A stretch of 64,000 nucleotides of DNA from Cynocephalus volans. Its lineage: Eukaryota; Chordata; Mammalia; Dermoptera; Cynocephalidae. The notes under the pieces were generated by a model that did no database searches, was not told where the DNA came from, and was given only the letters and a program-made list of their open reading frames with translations. Made by a program: the position numbers and the translations under genes. The stretch covers positions 2,294,001 to 2,358,000 of the forward strand of contig NC_084462.1 of assembly GCF_027409185.1 (NCBI RefSeq), given 5' to 3'. Below, piece by piece: positions 44,093 through 55,123 of this stretch (positions are counted from its first letter, which is position 1; each line of letters starts with the position of its first letter).

Positions 44093-45806
44093 TGGTCTGG
44101 GCTGGCTCGTAGACTATGGAAAACTCCCCCTGGCCCCTGCCCCCCTGGGCCCCTATGAGGTCCTTGGGGGAGCCCTGGAGGGCGGGCTTCCAGGGGGGGG
44201 AGAGCCCCTGGCAGGTAAGGGCAGGTGGAGAGTGGAGGTGGGGTGAGCTGGGGGTGGGGGGTAGGGGAAGAGGGGAAGGAAGAATTCATTCATTTATTTA
44301 CTCATTCATTCCATAAATATTTATTGAGTACCCGCAATGTGCCAGCCACTGTTTCAGGTGCTGGGGATACAGCTGGGAGCAAGAGTAACATGGTCCCTGC
44401 CCACCTGGAGCTCACACTGTGTAGTGGGGAAACAGACAAGGGACAAATTAAATGTTGATGTATTGGGATAAGTGGGAAACATTTAACAGCTGAGCTAAAA
44501 AAATGACAAAGGGGGCCTAGTTTAGAGTGGGTAACCAGGAAACCTTCTCCAAGTTACATGTCCACTGAGGCCTAAAGGATGGGAAGGAATGAGCCATGAA
44601 AAGACCCAAGGTAGGGCTTTTCAGGTGGAGGGAACAAAGGCTCTGATGTAGGAATTATTTTATTAATTATTGTTTCCCAAATGCTTGGCACATAGTGGGT
44701 TTTCAATAACTAATTAATTAAACACGAAATTGTGTGGTGATGTGATCTAGTTTGCCTTTTAAGAGTAAACTTAAGAATTAAGTTAAAGACACCACAGATA
44801 TAGGGTACCCAGTAAAGGGGATGTTGGAATGGTTGAAGAAATGGTTGGTTGACTGTTTTGTTGGTTGGATCATTGTTTGGTTGACTGGTTCTTTCATTGG
44901 TTGATTTGTTGATTGTTTGATCAACTGCTTCATTGAATGGTTGGTGGACTGGTTGGTTGATTGGTCAGTTGATTGGTTGGTGGTTTTACTGAATCAGTGG
45001 GACACATGAACCTGAATGAGACAGACATGAGTGACCACCTATCGGGTGGAGGATCAGAAGCTCAAGAGAACTTTGTGTGTCCCGTTCAATCCCCAGGTGA
45101 TGGCTTCTCTGACTGGATGACTGAGCGAGTCGACTTTACAGCCCTCCTCCCTCTGGAGCCTCCCTTACCCCCAGGTGCCCTCCCTCCACCTTCCCCACCT
45201 CCACCTGACCTGGAAGCCATGGCCTCCCTCCTCAAGAAAGAGCTGGAACAGATAGAAGACTTCTTCCTTGATGCCCCAGTCTTTCCACCACCCTCACCAC
45301 CACCACCACCACCACCACCACCACCACTACCACTACCACCACCAGCACCAGCACCACCACCACCAGCCCCAGCACCAGTACCCTCCCTCCCCCTCTCCAC
45401 CTTTGACCTCCCCCAGCCCTCTGCCCTGGATACCCTTGACTTGCTGGCCATCTACTGCCACAGTGAGGCTGGGCAGAGGGATGTGGGGTTGGTGCCTATG
45501 CCCCCACCACAGCAGCCCCCTCCTCCTCCACCTCCACCCACTCGCCTGGCACCCTACCCCAACCCTGCTACCACCCGAGGGGACCGCAAGCAAAAAAAGA
45601 GAGACCAGAACAAGTCAGCAGCTCTGAGGTACCGCCAGCGGAAGCGGGCAGAGGGTGAAGCCCTGGAGGGCGAGTGCCAGGGGCTGGAGGCAAGGAACCG
45701 GGAGCTGAGGGAGAGGGCCGAGTCAGTGGAGCGGGAGATCCAGTACGTCAAGGACCTGCTCATCGAAGTGTACAAGGCTCGGAGCCAGAGGACCCGCCAC
45801 AGCTAG
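44037..45806 (+). CDS. ATF5: ATF5, bZIP transcription factor, two coding exons
   Basis: Stress-responsive bZIP factor of the ATF4/ATF5 group (integrated stress response, mitochondrial UPR, neural progenitors). Exons 44037-44214 (59 codons + 1 nt) and 45097-45806, joined 888 nt, 295 residues against 282 in human. It starts [20 protein letters not shown] as in human. Residues 61-100 hold the acidic/hydrophobic [13 protein letters not shown] segment. About 122-155 is a proline tract that accounts for much of the extra length, encoded by CCA repeats. The basic region ([21 protein letters not shown]) starts near 222 and is followed by the zipper to about 285; the protein ends SQRTRHS. Upstream uORFs at 42511 and 42630 give delayed-reinitiation control. 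A one-base GGT split codon joins the exons. Confidence 0.96.
44283..44690 (-). repeat. L2 LINE 3' end in ATF5 intron
   Basis: Reverse-complement L2 tail: ATTCATTCATT, AAATATTTATTGAG, a GTGCCAGCCACTG-type core, then the GGGGATACAG and CCCTGCCCACCTGGAGCTCAC blocks. Confidence 0.75.
44829..44990 (+). repeat. Degenerate TTGG/TTGA tetranucleotide repeat
   Basis: Runs of GGTTGGTTGACTG-type sequence ending about 110 bp before the ATF5 exon 2 acceptor. Nearly devoid of CpG and strand-asymmetric (G/T on +). Confidence 0.8.
45288..45375 (+). repeat. CCA-rich trinucleotide repeat within ATF5 coding exon
   Basis: A long run of mostly CCA proline codons broken by CTA/GCA, encoding the proline tract. It is the most likely length-variable site in the gene. 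Confidence 0.85.
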
Positions 45807-46503
45807 AAGGGTGGGGGCTTTGGGTTCCAGGAGAGCTGGTCTTCAGCTCTGCTCACTTCTGTGTCTAGCGCTGAGGTAGGACAGGTACCTCAGTCATCCC
45901 CCTGCCTCCAGCTTCATCCCAAATGTCTCCCTCTCCCTCTTCTTGCTTTTATTCATATTGCCTCTCTTGCCTGTTTCTCGATTTTGCTCCCCAGAATCAT
46001 GGAATGTTTGGTCTTAGTCAACATCTGTACCCCTAAAGTAACAGCTGAAGAGGTGAGGCCCACAGGGAGCAGGGGGATCTCAGAAACCTGGTCTCTTGAA
46101 TTTCAAACCTGATTTTTTGCAGGTGGTTCTTGGTGGGGGGTGGAGTAGGCATAGGATGGAAAAGGGAAGTGAGGCCAGGACTCCATGCAGAGTGACTATG
46201 CAAATGAGAATGTAAGTCAAGGAGGGTTTTGAGGAGGGATCCCATATCATGTGAGCAAAAAAGTAAGCCAGGCAACCCTAGGGTACTGTGATTGGTGAGG
46301 GAGCCAAAAGGTGGCCAGGTTCAAAGAGCAGGTGGAGCTGCAGGTGAACAAGAGGGAAGGGGCAGGGTAGGGGTGGCCATAGTTGGGACCAGGTGTTCAT
46401 TTTAGCTCTGGGAAGAAATCAGTGTTTTGTGAAGGTGTTGGGGGAGGGGTTTCATCTAGGTGAGGGAGGGTGGGGACTGATCCTTTTGGGGGCGGTGAAC
46501 AGA

Positions 46504-46509
46504 AATAAA
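46504..46509 (+). terminator. ATF5 poly(A) signal AATAAA
   Basis: AATAAA 698 bp past the ATF5 stop, followed within 25-40 bp by a T/G-rich TGTGTGTCTTGTTTTTG element, the usual downstream signal. Confidence 0.75.
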
Positions 46510-46514
46510 AGGAA

Positions 46515-47900
46515 GAATTTCCTCTGGCCTGTGTGTCTTGTTTTTGAGAGGAGAAGTTGGGGAGAGGGTGGTCTTAGGCCCAAGACAACAATAAGAATAA
46601 TAAAGATAACAGATAGTATTTATTTATTGTCAGGCATACACAAGATGTGACCGATTAAACTGGTAAAGATACAGTGAGCCACTTTCAGATTCAAACTGTT
46701 TATTGCTTACATAGAGAAAGAGAGACTAGCCAAAGCTGCCAGTTCCCCGTGGTCCTTGTCATGCACACCAAAAAGGACACCACCAATACAAAAGGGGCTG
46801 GATGACTGCAACAAGAGTTATGGAGTGCCGCGTTGCTGAGGAGCCAGCAGTCTCATCCTACCATCCTCTTGTATCCTGGGAGGATCACGAGGCATTGTGC
46901 CAGAACCGAGTCGCTGTGCTTCTAGCCATCCCCTATGTGGAATGTGTGTGGATGTGCAAGGTCATTGGGGTGCTGTGGGGGAGAAGCTCCCCTGCATTTA
47001 TTTGTCAAGGGCTTTCTATGTGCCAAGCACTGTTTTAAGCACTTTGAATCATAGTTTCAGATAACACACGAGGAAGCTATTATATTTTGGATGAAGAAAC
47101 CTCAACCACACATTCCATCTGTGTAGTCTCTTCCAGGCACTGGGGGTGGGGAAAGGGTGGGCACACAATGGTGAACAAAGTCATGTTTTTTGCCACCATG
47201 GAACCTCCATTCTGGCAAGGGAGACAAACAGATTGCTACTAGGTCAAGTGTATCAATTACAAATGCTTTTGGCTGCAAGTCACAGCAGACCGGACTGTGG
47301 ATGGCATATACATAAGAGTTAACTTCTCACATAAGTCTAGAGGTAGGGGCTACTGGCACTGTTAGAGGCTCATGGCTATTCTTGCTGAGGTCTCTCAGTT
47401 ACAAGATGGAGGCCACAGTTCCAGCCATAGTTTCTGAATTCAAAGCAGGAAGTCAAAACTTTCCTAGAAGATTCAGGTAAACTTCTGCTTCCATCTCATT
47501 GTCTAGAGCTATGGCACATAGATACTCCTAGTTGCAAGGGAGGGTGGGAATGTAGGCATTTAGCTTTCTCAGTGTCTACAGTGAAGATAAGAGGATTGGG
47601 AACAGGTGTTGAATTCAGGCAACAATGTTTGTTACCCTCCAACAGTGTTTGTCACTCACTGACCAAAGATTTGGACCCAGTCAGTTTAACTGAGCAGATG
47701 TGGACATACTGGCTCAGAGAGGGGAAGTTAGTTCAATGCATGCATCTTCTCAACATGCCGGGCATTGTTCTAGACACTGAGCACAAAGAGATGAACAGTC
47801 CAGACGTGGCTCCTCTCCTCATGGAGCGAGCTCACAGTCCAGTGGAGGAGAGAGAGCTAATCAGCAGGATTGTAATGCACGGTCAGGAGAATTCATCACT
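46515..47900. other. Intergenic past ATF5: MIR and L2 fragments only
   Basis: MIR in reverse at about 46990-47110, and L2 in reverse at about 47120-47240 and 47730-47880 (CATGGAGCGAGCTCACAGTCC). No exon supported. Confidence 0.5.
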
Positions 47901-47967
47901 GGGGATTGATGTAGTCTTTTTTCTTTTTTTTTTTTTGCTTTCATGGTATTTAAAAAATTTATTTATT

Positions 47968-48054
47968 TTTGCAGCTGGCCAGTAAGGGGATCTGAACCCT
48001 TGACCATGATGTTATTAGCACTGCGCTCTAACCAAGTGAGCTAACTGGCCAGTT
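47968..48054 (-). mobile_element. tRNA-Ile SINE monomer
   Basis: GCAGCTGGCCAGTAAGGGGATC, ACCCTTGACCATGATG, GTGAGCTAACTGGCCAG. Confidence 0.8.
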
Positions 48055-48056
48055 CC

Positions 48057-49240
48057 CAGAATTTTTAAAATTGTGGTAAAACACACGTAAAAGCTATCAT
48101 CTTAACCACGTTTAAGTGTACAGTAGCATGAGTACCTTGTTATGCAATCAGTCTCCAGAACTCTTTTTCATCGTGGAAAACCAAAACTCTGTCCCCATTA
48201 AACAACAACTCCCTATTCCCTCCTCCCCTGCCCCTGGGAACCACCATTTTTCTTTGTTTCTATGAATTTGACTCCTCTCGGTATCTTATATAAGTGAAAT
48301 CATACAGTGAGGCACTCACATTTGGCTGTGTCCAGCCCAGCTGTTGCCCTTAGGCATCCTTGCTGTGCCACACTATGCTATAACCAGGACCCCCGCCCTG
48401 ATGTCATGAAGCCCCACCTTCTCTCACCCTTTGGTTATCACAGACTAGGTGACACCCTGCTGCAGCTACAAGCCCCACCCCCCCGTCCCACCCTGTGGTT
48501 ATCTAGCTGACACCCTGTGGTTTCACAGACTGCTGTAACTGAATGCCTCAATCTCTCTTCTGCTTTTTCTTCTGCTTTCTCTTGCCAGTAGTTTTCCACT
48601 CTAAGATAAAGCACCCCCCACCTTACCATGCTGTAAAACCCGGAAATGCTATGATATAAAAATAACTGCCCCACTGCATTGGGCTGCTTGAAACTTTGGA
48701 CATGAGTCCTTTGGGCCAAATGCCAGCATTTCAATAAACTCTGTTTTCCTGTTTTAAGCCTTGGTGTTTCCTGCCTCTCTCTGTGAGTTCACGGTAACTC
48801 ACTGTAACGACGGTATTTGTCTTTTTGTGACTGGCTTATTGCACTTAACATCTTCAGAGTTTATCCATGCGGTACGATGTGTCAGAATTTCCTTTCTTTT
48901 TAAGGCTGAGTAATATTCCATTTAATGTATAGGCCACAGTTCGTTCATTCTTCTGTCCATGGACTCGGGTTACTTCCACTTTTTGCTATTGTGAATAATG
49001 CTGCTACAAACTTGGTATGTACTCAGAAGTGGAGTTGCTGGATCATATGGTCATTCCATTTTTAAGATTTTGAGGAACCGCTGAACTGATTTCCACAGCG
49101 GCTGCATCATTTTACATTTCCACCACCAGTGTACAAGAGTTCCAATTTCTCTGCATCCTCGCTAGCACTTGTTATTTTCTGTTTTGTTTTATAGTAGTCA
49201 CCTAATAGGTATGAAATATATGCCTGCAATATTTAATTCA
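48057..49240 (+). mobile_element. L1M 3' UTR, split by an ERV LTR
   Basis: AATTGTGGTAAAACACACG, AAGTGAAATCATACAG to 48307, resuming at 48810 with TATTTGTCTTTTTGTGAC, TGTGAATAATGCTGC, GGAGTTGCTGGATCATATGG and CCAATTTCTCTGCATCC. Confidence 0.82.
48308..48809 (+). mobile_element. Solo LTR, ERV1-like, inside L1
   Basis: About 502 bp starting TGAGGCACTC, with TATAAA at 48655-48660 and AATAAA at 48733-48738. It ends near CACTGTAACG, a CA-to-CG change at the end if read correctly. Flanks ACAG / ACGG fit a 4-bp TSD and the L1 sequence continues across. No viral genes. Confidence 0.7.
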
Positions 49241-49250
49241 AAAAAGAATC

Positions 49251-49366
49251 AGGCTGGCCAGTTAGCTCAGTTGGTTAGAGCATGGTGTTAATGACACTGG
49301 GGTCCAGGGTTCGTTCAATCCCTGTGTTGGCCAGCTGCCAAAACAAAAACAAAAACAAAAGCACAA
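49251..49366 (+). mobile_element. tRNA-Ile SINE monomer, tRNA-like
   Basis: GGCTGGCCAGTTAGCTCAG, TTGGTTAGAGCATGGTG, TTCAATCCCTGTGTTGGCC, (AAAAC)n tail. TSD AAAAAAGAATCA. Confidence 0.85.
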
Positions 49367-49554
49367 AAAAGAATCAAGGGGTGTATTTAAATACATTATT
49401 AATTAGGATATTGATCTGATTTGCCAAAGACCAAATAAGAGCGGTTTTAGTAAGACTTTTCCTAATGTAAATACCCAAGCTGGTATTTGGGGTAGGGAGT
49501 AGGATGGCCCTGTCTCCTGAGGTTATCCAGTAGGGACACAGGTGCCTTCTTTGT

Positions 49555-49843
49555 TTTTGGTGGCTGGCTAGGAAGGGGATTTTTTTTTTTTTTTAAATCT
49601 ATTTATTTATTTAAAAAGACGACTGGTAAGGGGATCTCAACCCTTGGCTTGGTGTTGTCAGCACCACGCTCAGCCAGTGAGCAAACCGGCCATCCCTATA
49701 TAGGATCCGAACCCGTGGCCTTGGTGTTATCAGCACCGCACTCTCCTGAGTGAGCCACGGGCCGGCCCTAAGAAGGGGATTTGAACCTGTGACCTTGGTG
49801 TTGTAAAGCTGCCCTCTAACCAACTGAGCTAACCCACCAACCT
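49555..49843 (-). mobile_element. tRNA-Ile SINE monomer split by a dimer
   Basis: Left part 49555-49580 (TTTGGTGGCTGGCTAGG) and right part 49770-49843 (GAACCTGTGACCTTGGTG to GAGCTAACCCACCAACC) are one monomer. Confidence 0.85.
49581..49769 (-). mobile_element. CYN dimer SINE nested in a monomer
   Basis: GACGACTGGTAAGGGGATC to GGGCCGGCCC. TSD AGGAAGGGGAT / AAGAAGGGGAT. Confidence 0.9.
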
Positions 49844-49882
49844 CCAGGTGCCTTCTGTCTGGTAGCTCAGCATCTCCCAGCC

Positions 49883-50072
49883 CAGTGGTCCTCAAACTTG
49901 AGCATGCATCAGAATCCCTAAAAGGTTTTTTGAAGCATGGATTGCTGGGCACCACACCCCAGAGTTTCTGATTCAGCAGGTCTTGGGTGGAGCCTCAGAA
50001 TTTGCATTTCTCACAAATTCTCAGGTGCTGCTGATGCTGGTGGTGGTCTGGGGACCACACTTTGGGAACTGT
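49883..50072 (+). mobile_element. hAT-Charlie MITE, MER5/MER20-like
   Basis: CAGTGGTCCTCAAACTTGAG, ATTGCTGGGCACCACACC, AGAATTTGCATTTCTCAC, GGACCACACTTTGGGAACTG. Confidence 0.75.
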
Positions 50073-50639
50073 GGTCCTAAAATGTTGCCCTCTTCAACAC
50101 AGTTGAAGCTGAGTCACCCTCAGTACAACTGTTATAGCCAGCAGGAGAGGGGAAAGAGACACCAGGGAGCAAGCAGCCTCATTGTAAATACAGGAGGTGG
50201 GTTTTTCCACATCTTTTCTGCCTTTCCTTTGGCTAGAACTTCTTCACATGGCCACACATCTGCAAGGGAGCCTGGGAAATGTAGTCTTTAGATGGGCAGC
50301 CATATCCTTAGCTAAAACCTAGGTAGTTCTATCACTAAAAGAAAGAAGGAGAAAATAGACTTTAGGAAGTATGATCATTAAGATAAAATTGGAAAGATTG
50401 GCAAGGGTCAGAAATGCAGAGAGTTGTAGGCCAGCAGTTATCAGTGTTGTCTGGGGTCCTCTGGGTCCCCAAGACCTTTTCAGGTGATTTGTAAGATCAC
50501 ATTTACAATATGAAACCATCTTTATAATAGTCCTAAGATGTTATTTGTCCCCCTCCCCCTGGAGTTTTCCAGAGGCTATGTGATGTGATGTCATCATTCC
50601 TCTGACAACTAATGTGTGCTTGTGTATTCTTGTGATTTA

Positions 50640-51115
50640 AAAACTTTGCTATTTTAATTTCTAAAACAGTGTCAAAGAACAAAATTTTAACAAATTGAGT
50701 TTAATGATATAATTGACTTTTATTAGTGATTCACAAACAGGGCAGCCTCTTGTCTACAAAATAGGAGCTCTGCAGGGCATGGTAGACCGGTTGTTTTTTG
50801 TAAGGCAGCTTGGGCTGGAACAAACAGCATAGTGCAGAATGCAGATTGGTAAACTTCAAGCTACTTCAGGTTACTTTCCTTGTGTGGGTTAAAGCAGAAG
50901 GGGTGTCCTTATTATGCCAGCTCAGGTAGACTGGGCCTTTTTGATTGGTTGCTCTGAATCTCTTGCTTTTTTGTTTTTTTTTTTAAACTGGCCTATTAGG
51001 GTATTTGGCTATCATTTTTCTCCTGATTTCTCAGGAGGTCAGATCTTACAAATAAACAGCTCAGGTTTCTGTTTGGTGATGTGGAACTGATCACTCCGAG
51101 CAGGACTGAAACCTT
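50640..51115 (-). mobile_element. ERVL (MLT2-like) LTR
   Basis: CAAATTGAGTTTAATGATATAATTG, CTCCTGATTTCTCAGGAGG and GATGTGGAACTGATCACTCC; layout of MLT2-type LTRs in reverse. Confidence 0.5.
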
Positions 51116-51269
51116 GTCAGGACCTAAAACCGCATGAGCTGTAGGCAAATTTTAAAAAGACACAGTTTTTTTCTTGACATGTATTTCTCTGAGTTCCCTC
51201 TTTCCCCATGGTTATTTGATATTTTGAACCTTGGTTATGGGGCAAGATGACATAATTTACATAAACGTA

Positions 51270-51575
51270 AAGTTGTTTTCCAGCCAGCCTGAAGCTGCAG
51301 ACTTGCAGCTGAGAAACCAAGGAAGACATGAATAAACCTATGCTGATTCCACCCCTCCAGCAGGACCTGAGATAACGGCAAGGACGGGAGCAGAAACTAG
51401 ATGGAACCTTAGTGAGACCTTGCACCTGGCTCCTTGCGGGGAGCCCTGATAACCCACATCTCCCTCCCTCCTGTTGTTCATTTCTTGTATTCCGTTCCCG
51501 TGAGAGAATAAGATTTCTGTTGTTTTAAGCTATTACATGTGTGGTCATTTATTACGGCAGTCTTAGGATCCCTAG
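51270..51575 (+). mobile_element. MaLR-like LTR fragment
   Basis: AACCAAGGAAGACATGAA, GAGAGAATAAGATTTCTGTTG and TTTTAAGCTATTACATG resemble the 3' part of MLT1-type LTRs. Confidence 0.5.
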
Positions 51576-51739
51576 GGTCCCAGTTTATAGTGGTGAGGGT
51601 CTTTTTTGAGGCTTTTACTTCATTATAATTCACCTCTTGGTGCTGAACAGAGCCAGAATTAAAAAAAAAAAAGAATAGGAAAAATACATATCTGAGAAGC
51701 TGTGGCCACAGGCCAGCCTTCCTACTGAGTTTTCACCTA

Positions 51740-52470
51740 GGGTACTTTCAAAGGACAAAATTACAAGAAATGTAATAATCTCAACTGGCTTTATTGCAAT
51801 TTTACAATCAGGCAACAGTTCATTCCATAAAATAGAATACATGTTCCAATAAGCTGAGCAAAAGAGGTTGGCTTTACAGATAGAAAAAGGGCTGAAGGGG
51901 CCGGCCCGTGGCTCACTCGGGAGAGTGCGGTGCTGATAACACCAAGGCCCCGGGTTTGGGTCTCATATATGGATGGCCAGTTCGCTCACTGGCTGAGCGT
52001 GGTGCTGACAACACCAAGTCAAGGGTTAAGATCCCCTTACCGGTCATCTTTTTAGAAAATAAAAAAATAAAAATAAAAATAAAAAAAAAAAAAGGCTGAA
52101 GAAAGCAGAAAGGAAGAACAAAAAATGGATTGGTCATTTCAAAGTTGCTTTCCTTGTAAGGTGGGGACAAGGAGACAGAGCAATAGAAAAACAACTGATT
52201 TACATCAGGTTACTTCTTTTGTGTAAGGATTAAAACAGAGGAAATTTCATTATGCCTATTAAAGATTTATTTTATTTTTATTGGCTTGTTTGGGAAATAG
52301 ACTATTATCTCTCTCTCCTGATTTCTTGCAAGGTCAGACAACAACTTAGTTTGGGTTTGGTGACGTTGAACTTTAGCAGGGGTGAACTCCATTTTAAGTT
52401 TTTAGTCTGGTCCGTTGGGGCCTCGTGCAGGAACTTAGTTCAAAACAATGGCCTCCTATAATTTTTATAT
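51740..52470 (-). mobile_element. ERVL (MLT2-like) LTR, split by a SINE
   Basis: ATTACAAGAAATGTAATAATC, AACTGGCTTTATTGCAATTTTAC, GGGGTGAACTCCATTTTAAG and CTGGTCCGTTGGGGCC. Shares layout with the LTR at 50640-51115. Confidence 0.6.
51897..52090 (+). mobile_element. CYN dimer SINE with TSD
   Basis: GGCCGGCCCGTGGCTCACTC to CTTACCGGTCATCTTTTT. TSD AAAGGGCTGAA / AAAAGGCTGAA. Confidence 0.92.
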
Positions 52471-52474
52471 AACA

Positions 52475-54420
52475 ATACTTATAGCTGGGGGAACAGGGCT
52501 TGAACTGAGTTTGAAGTATCTCTGACTGATGTTGCCTCTAGCTACCTGGCTACAGCAAACACAGATGTCAAGGCCCAAGTTCAAGTTCACTAGAGCAGCC
52601 CTCAGGACAATGTCTTCATGTTAATTCTTCTCTCAGGTTCTGGCTCTCCTGTAGACTTTGGCCTGGGAAGTCCTTGCCAATTGCTGTTCGGAAGTCCTTG
52701 TGCCTGCTGTGCTGAGGATGGTTTTCATATTTCATCTGTCATATATATTTAAGTGAGATGGTTCATTTAAGCAATCTGGAATAAACTGCCATATCATCAA
52801 CACTGACTTCTATCTCCATCTCAGATCATTTTGTTGCATATGAAGACTTGGAGTTTTAAGGCTGAGCTCTATAATGTCATTAATTTATATTAAACAGTAT
52901 AAGAAAATGGCAGGCCAGTGCAGCTCAATCTTATTAGCAAAAATGGCTCAATTAAATTTTACTTAACAGTGAAATCAGGAACATTTAGTGATTTTTCTCC
53001 TCCAGGAGTGAGGCAGAAGCTGGCACTGTCATATTTGAGCTGTGTGGCCTTGGACAGGTGTCTTTCCCTCTCTGAGCCCAGGTTTCTTATCTGAAAGTCG
53101 GGGATAGCAACACCCAGCCTGAGAGGCAGCACAACGTGGAGAGAAATCACCAGGGCGCTAACGCTTTCTCCATCATAATCTTTCTTTGTGAGCTGAAAAA
53201 AATGGCGCAGGTGGACACCCGTTATAGGGTCTGGGATTCAATTTAAAGGATTCTGGTCAGCATTTAAAATTGAAATAGAGTAGAATAAAACCATCATGTA
53301 GTACAGGGTAGTATTATTTTGTGAAACTATGCTGATGCGAAATGATTTCTTACTGTGCATCATGTTCAGAAAAAGTTGGAAGCCACTGACTGACGGTCCC
53401 CGCTTCGCACACTGATTTTCAGGCAACTGCCCATTAGCACGCCAGCTGCCACCTCCCTTTCAGATGCCAACTGCACCCCTCCTAAATCAAACATTTCTGG
53501 TTTCTGGGCGGCGCTGTCTTAGCAGGACTCTGCCGCTAGGTGGCGGCCATGCCCTGCCGGGAATGGGTTGCTCCATCTTCGACTCAGACCCCAAGGGGTG
53601 ATTTCTTCCTGGTCGGGTCTCGCCTCGAGCATCTGGAGCATTCCTGGGGCTAGAAGCCCTGGTCTCGGTTATAGTTCCCAGAGCAGAGCCCTGCATGGGG
53701 TCTCAGCGGTCAAGAAAGGATATGGCTTTCTATCTACCCATCCTTTTCTCATTCACAATGTTCATTAAATGCTTCCGTGCACCAGACCAGGTCCCCCACC
53801 CCCAGAGGTGACATCCTGCTGGGGAGGACAGACAGAACTCAAATTCATGACCCGTTAGTACTGAGCGGCCTCCCGGCCTGGGGCTTAAGAGCCGAGTCTC
53901 TGGTGCCCGACAGCCCGGGACAAAATCCTGTCCTGCCACGCGATCACTGTGGCAGCTTGCTTAGCTTAGCGGTGACTCAGTTTCCTGTGCTCTAAAATGG
54001 GAATGATAATATAACATCTACTTCATAGGCTTGTTGTGAGCATTGCATGAGTGAATGTGTGTAAAGCACTCTGAAGGGGGCTGGCAGGTTTGTTAAATCA
54101 ATTGTTTAAAATTCCCACTTTACACAAGAGAAAACTGAGGTCCAGAACAGGGTAATGAATCGCCAAACCCACATCCTCACCCCCGACCCCCCGAGGAGGA
54201 TCTCCAAGTTGAGCCCAATGACTCCGATTCCCAGGCCAGGCGCTTTTCCTCCACGTTGTGCCCGCGGTAGGAGTGAACCAATTGCTCTTTGCATAGGAGG
54301 GCTGCTAAAGCTCAGAAAGAAATCCTGCAGAGGACACTGGGCCAGTACCGGTGTCAGGGCTGGGACCAGTGTGAGGCCCTGTCTCTGGATCAGGGGGGTA
54401 GCTATAGCTAAGTAACTCAC
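52475..54420. other. Intergenic; two MIRs, no gene
   Basis: MIR plus-strand fragments at about 53025-53130 (GAGCTGTGTGGCCTTGG) and 53890-54080 (GTGACTCAGTTTCCTGTGC). The rest is unrecognised. Confidence 0.45.
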
Positions 54421-54530
54421 CGTTTTTTCTTTTTTTCTGGTGGCTGGTTGGTATGCGAATCCCAACATTTGACTGTGGAGAACATTGACATTAATGAGAT
54501 AGAAATAAAACACAAGTTATTTTGCAGGAT

Positions 54531-54712
54531 CAAAGCCTGTAATGTAAAAGGCCAAAGCCTGTCGTTTAGAGGACCAAAGTCCGTAGTCTAGGACAAAGCC
54601 TGTAGTTTAGAGGACCAAAGTCCTTAGTCTAGGACAAAGCCTGTAGTTTAGAGGACCAAAGTCCTATAGTTTAGGAGGCCAGAGCCCTAGCTTAGGGGGC
54701 CAAAGCCCAACC
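54531..54712 (+). repeat. About nine 20-22 bp direct repeats in the LTR U3
   Basis: Units start CAAAGCCTGTAGTTTAGAGG or CAAAGTCCTTAGTCTAGGA in alternation, so a 41-bp higher-order unit is also repeated three times from 54552. Confidence 0.85.
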
Positions 54713-55034
54713 CTTTAGAAAAACACGTAAAATTACTAAGATTAAGAAAGACCAAAAAACTTTCACAGAACTAAAGCGTTGGTGTAGATAAGAGAACTGA
54801 AGCACAGCAAAAAGTGATTGTTCTGCGGGCAGTTGCCCTTGGTGCAGCTAAACCTAAATGATGGGAAAGTACGTAAGCTAAAATCTTCAAGGATATTCTG
54901 CTAGTTCGTGCTTGGGGGACATTCCACATCTCACCCTTAGCTGTTTCTTTGAGTTTCTTGGGGAGTTAGGTGCTTTGGTGATTATCTCATTGTTTCTTTT
55001 TGTATGTCACATAGCTTAGTTCTATGACTCCTTT

Positions 55035-55123
55035 TTTTTTGAAGATGACCAGTGAGGTGATCTAAGCCCTTGACTTGGTGTTGTCAGCACCACGCTCACC
55101 CAAGTGAGCCATGGGCTAGCCCT
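55035..55123 (-). mobile_element. Truncated CYN SINE inside the solo LTR
   Basis: GAAGATGACCAGTGAGGTG to CATGGGCTAGCCC. TSD TATGACTCCTTTT on both sides. The internal jump from one half to the other resembles the copy at 34064. Confidence 0.85.

Noticed and set aside
45086-45451. Gly-rich antisense ORF opposite the ATF5 proline tract
   Set aside because: Direct mirror of CCA repeats.
49251-49366. Possible tRNA-Ile gene
   Set aside because: Box A and B are recognisable but the acceptor stem and anticodon arm are imperfect, there is an A-rich tail and a TSD: it is a SINE monomer. The same holds for the other monomers.
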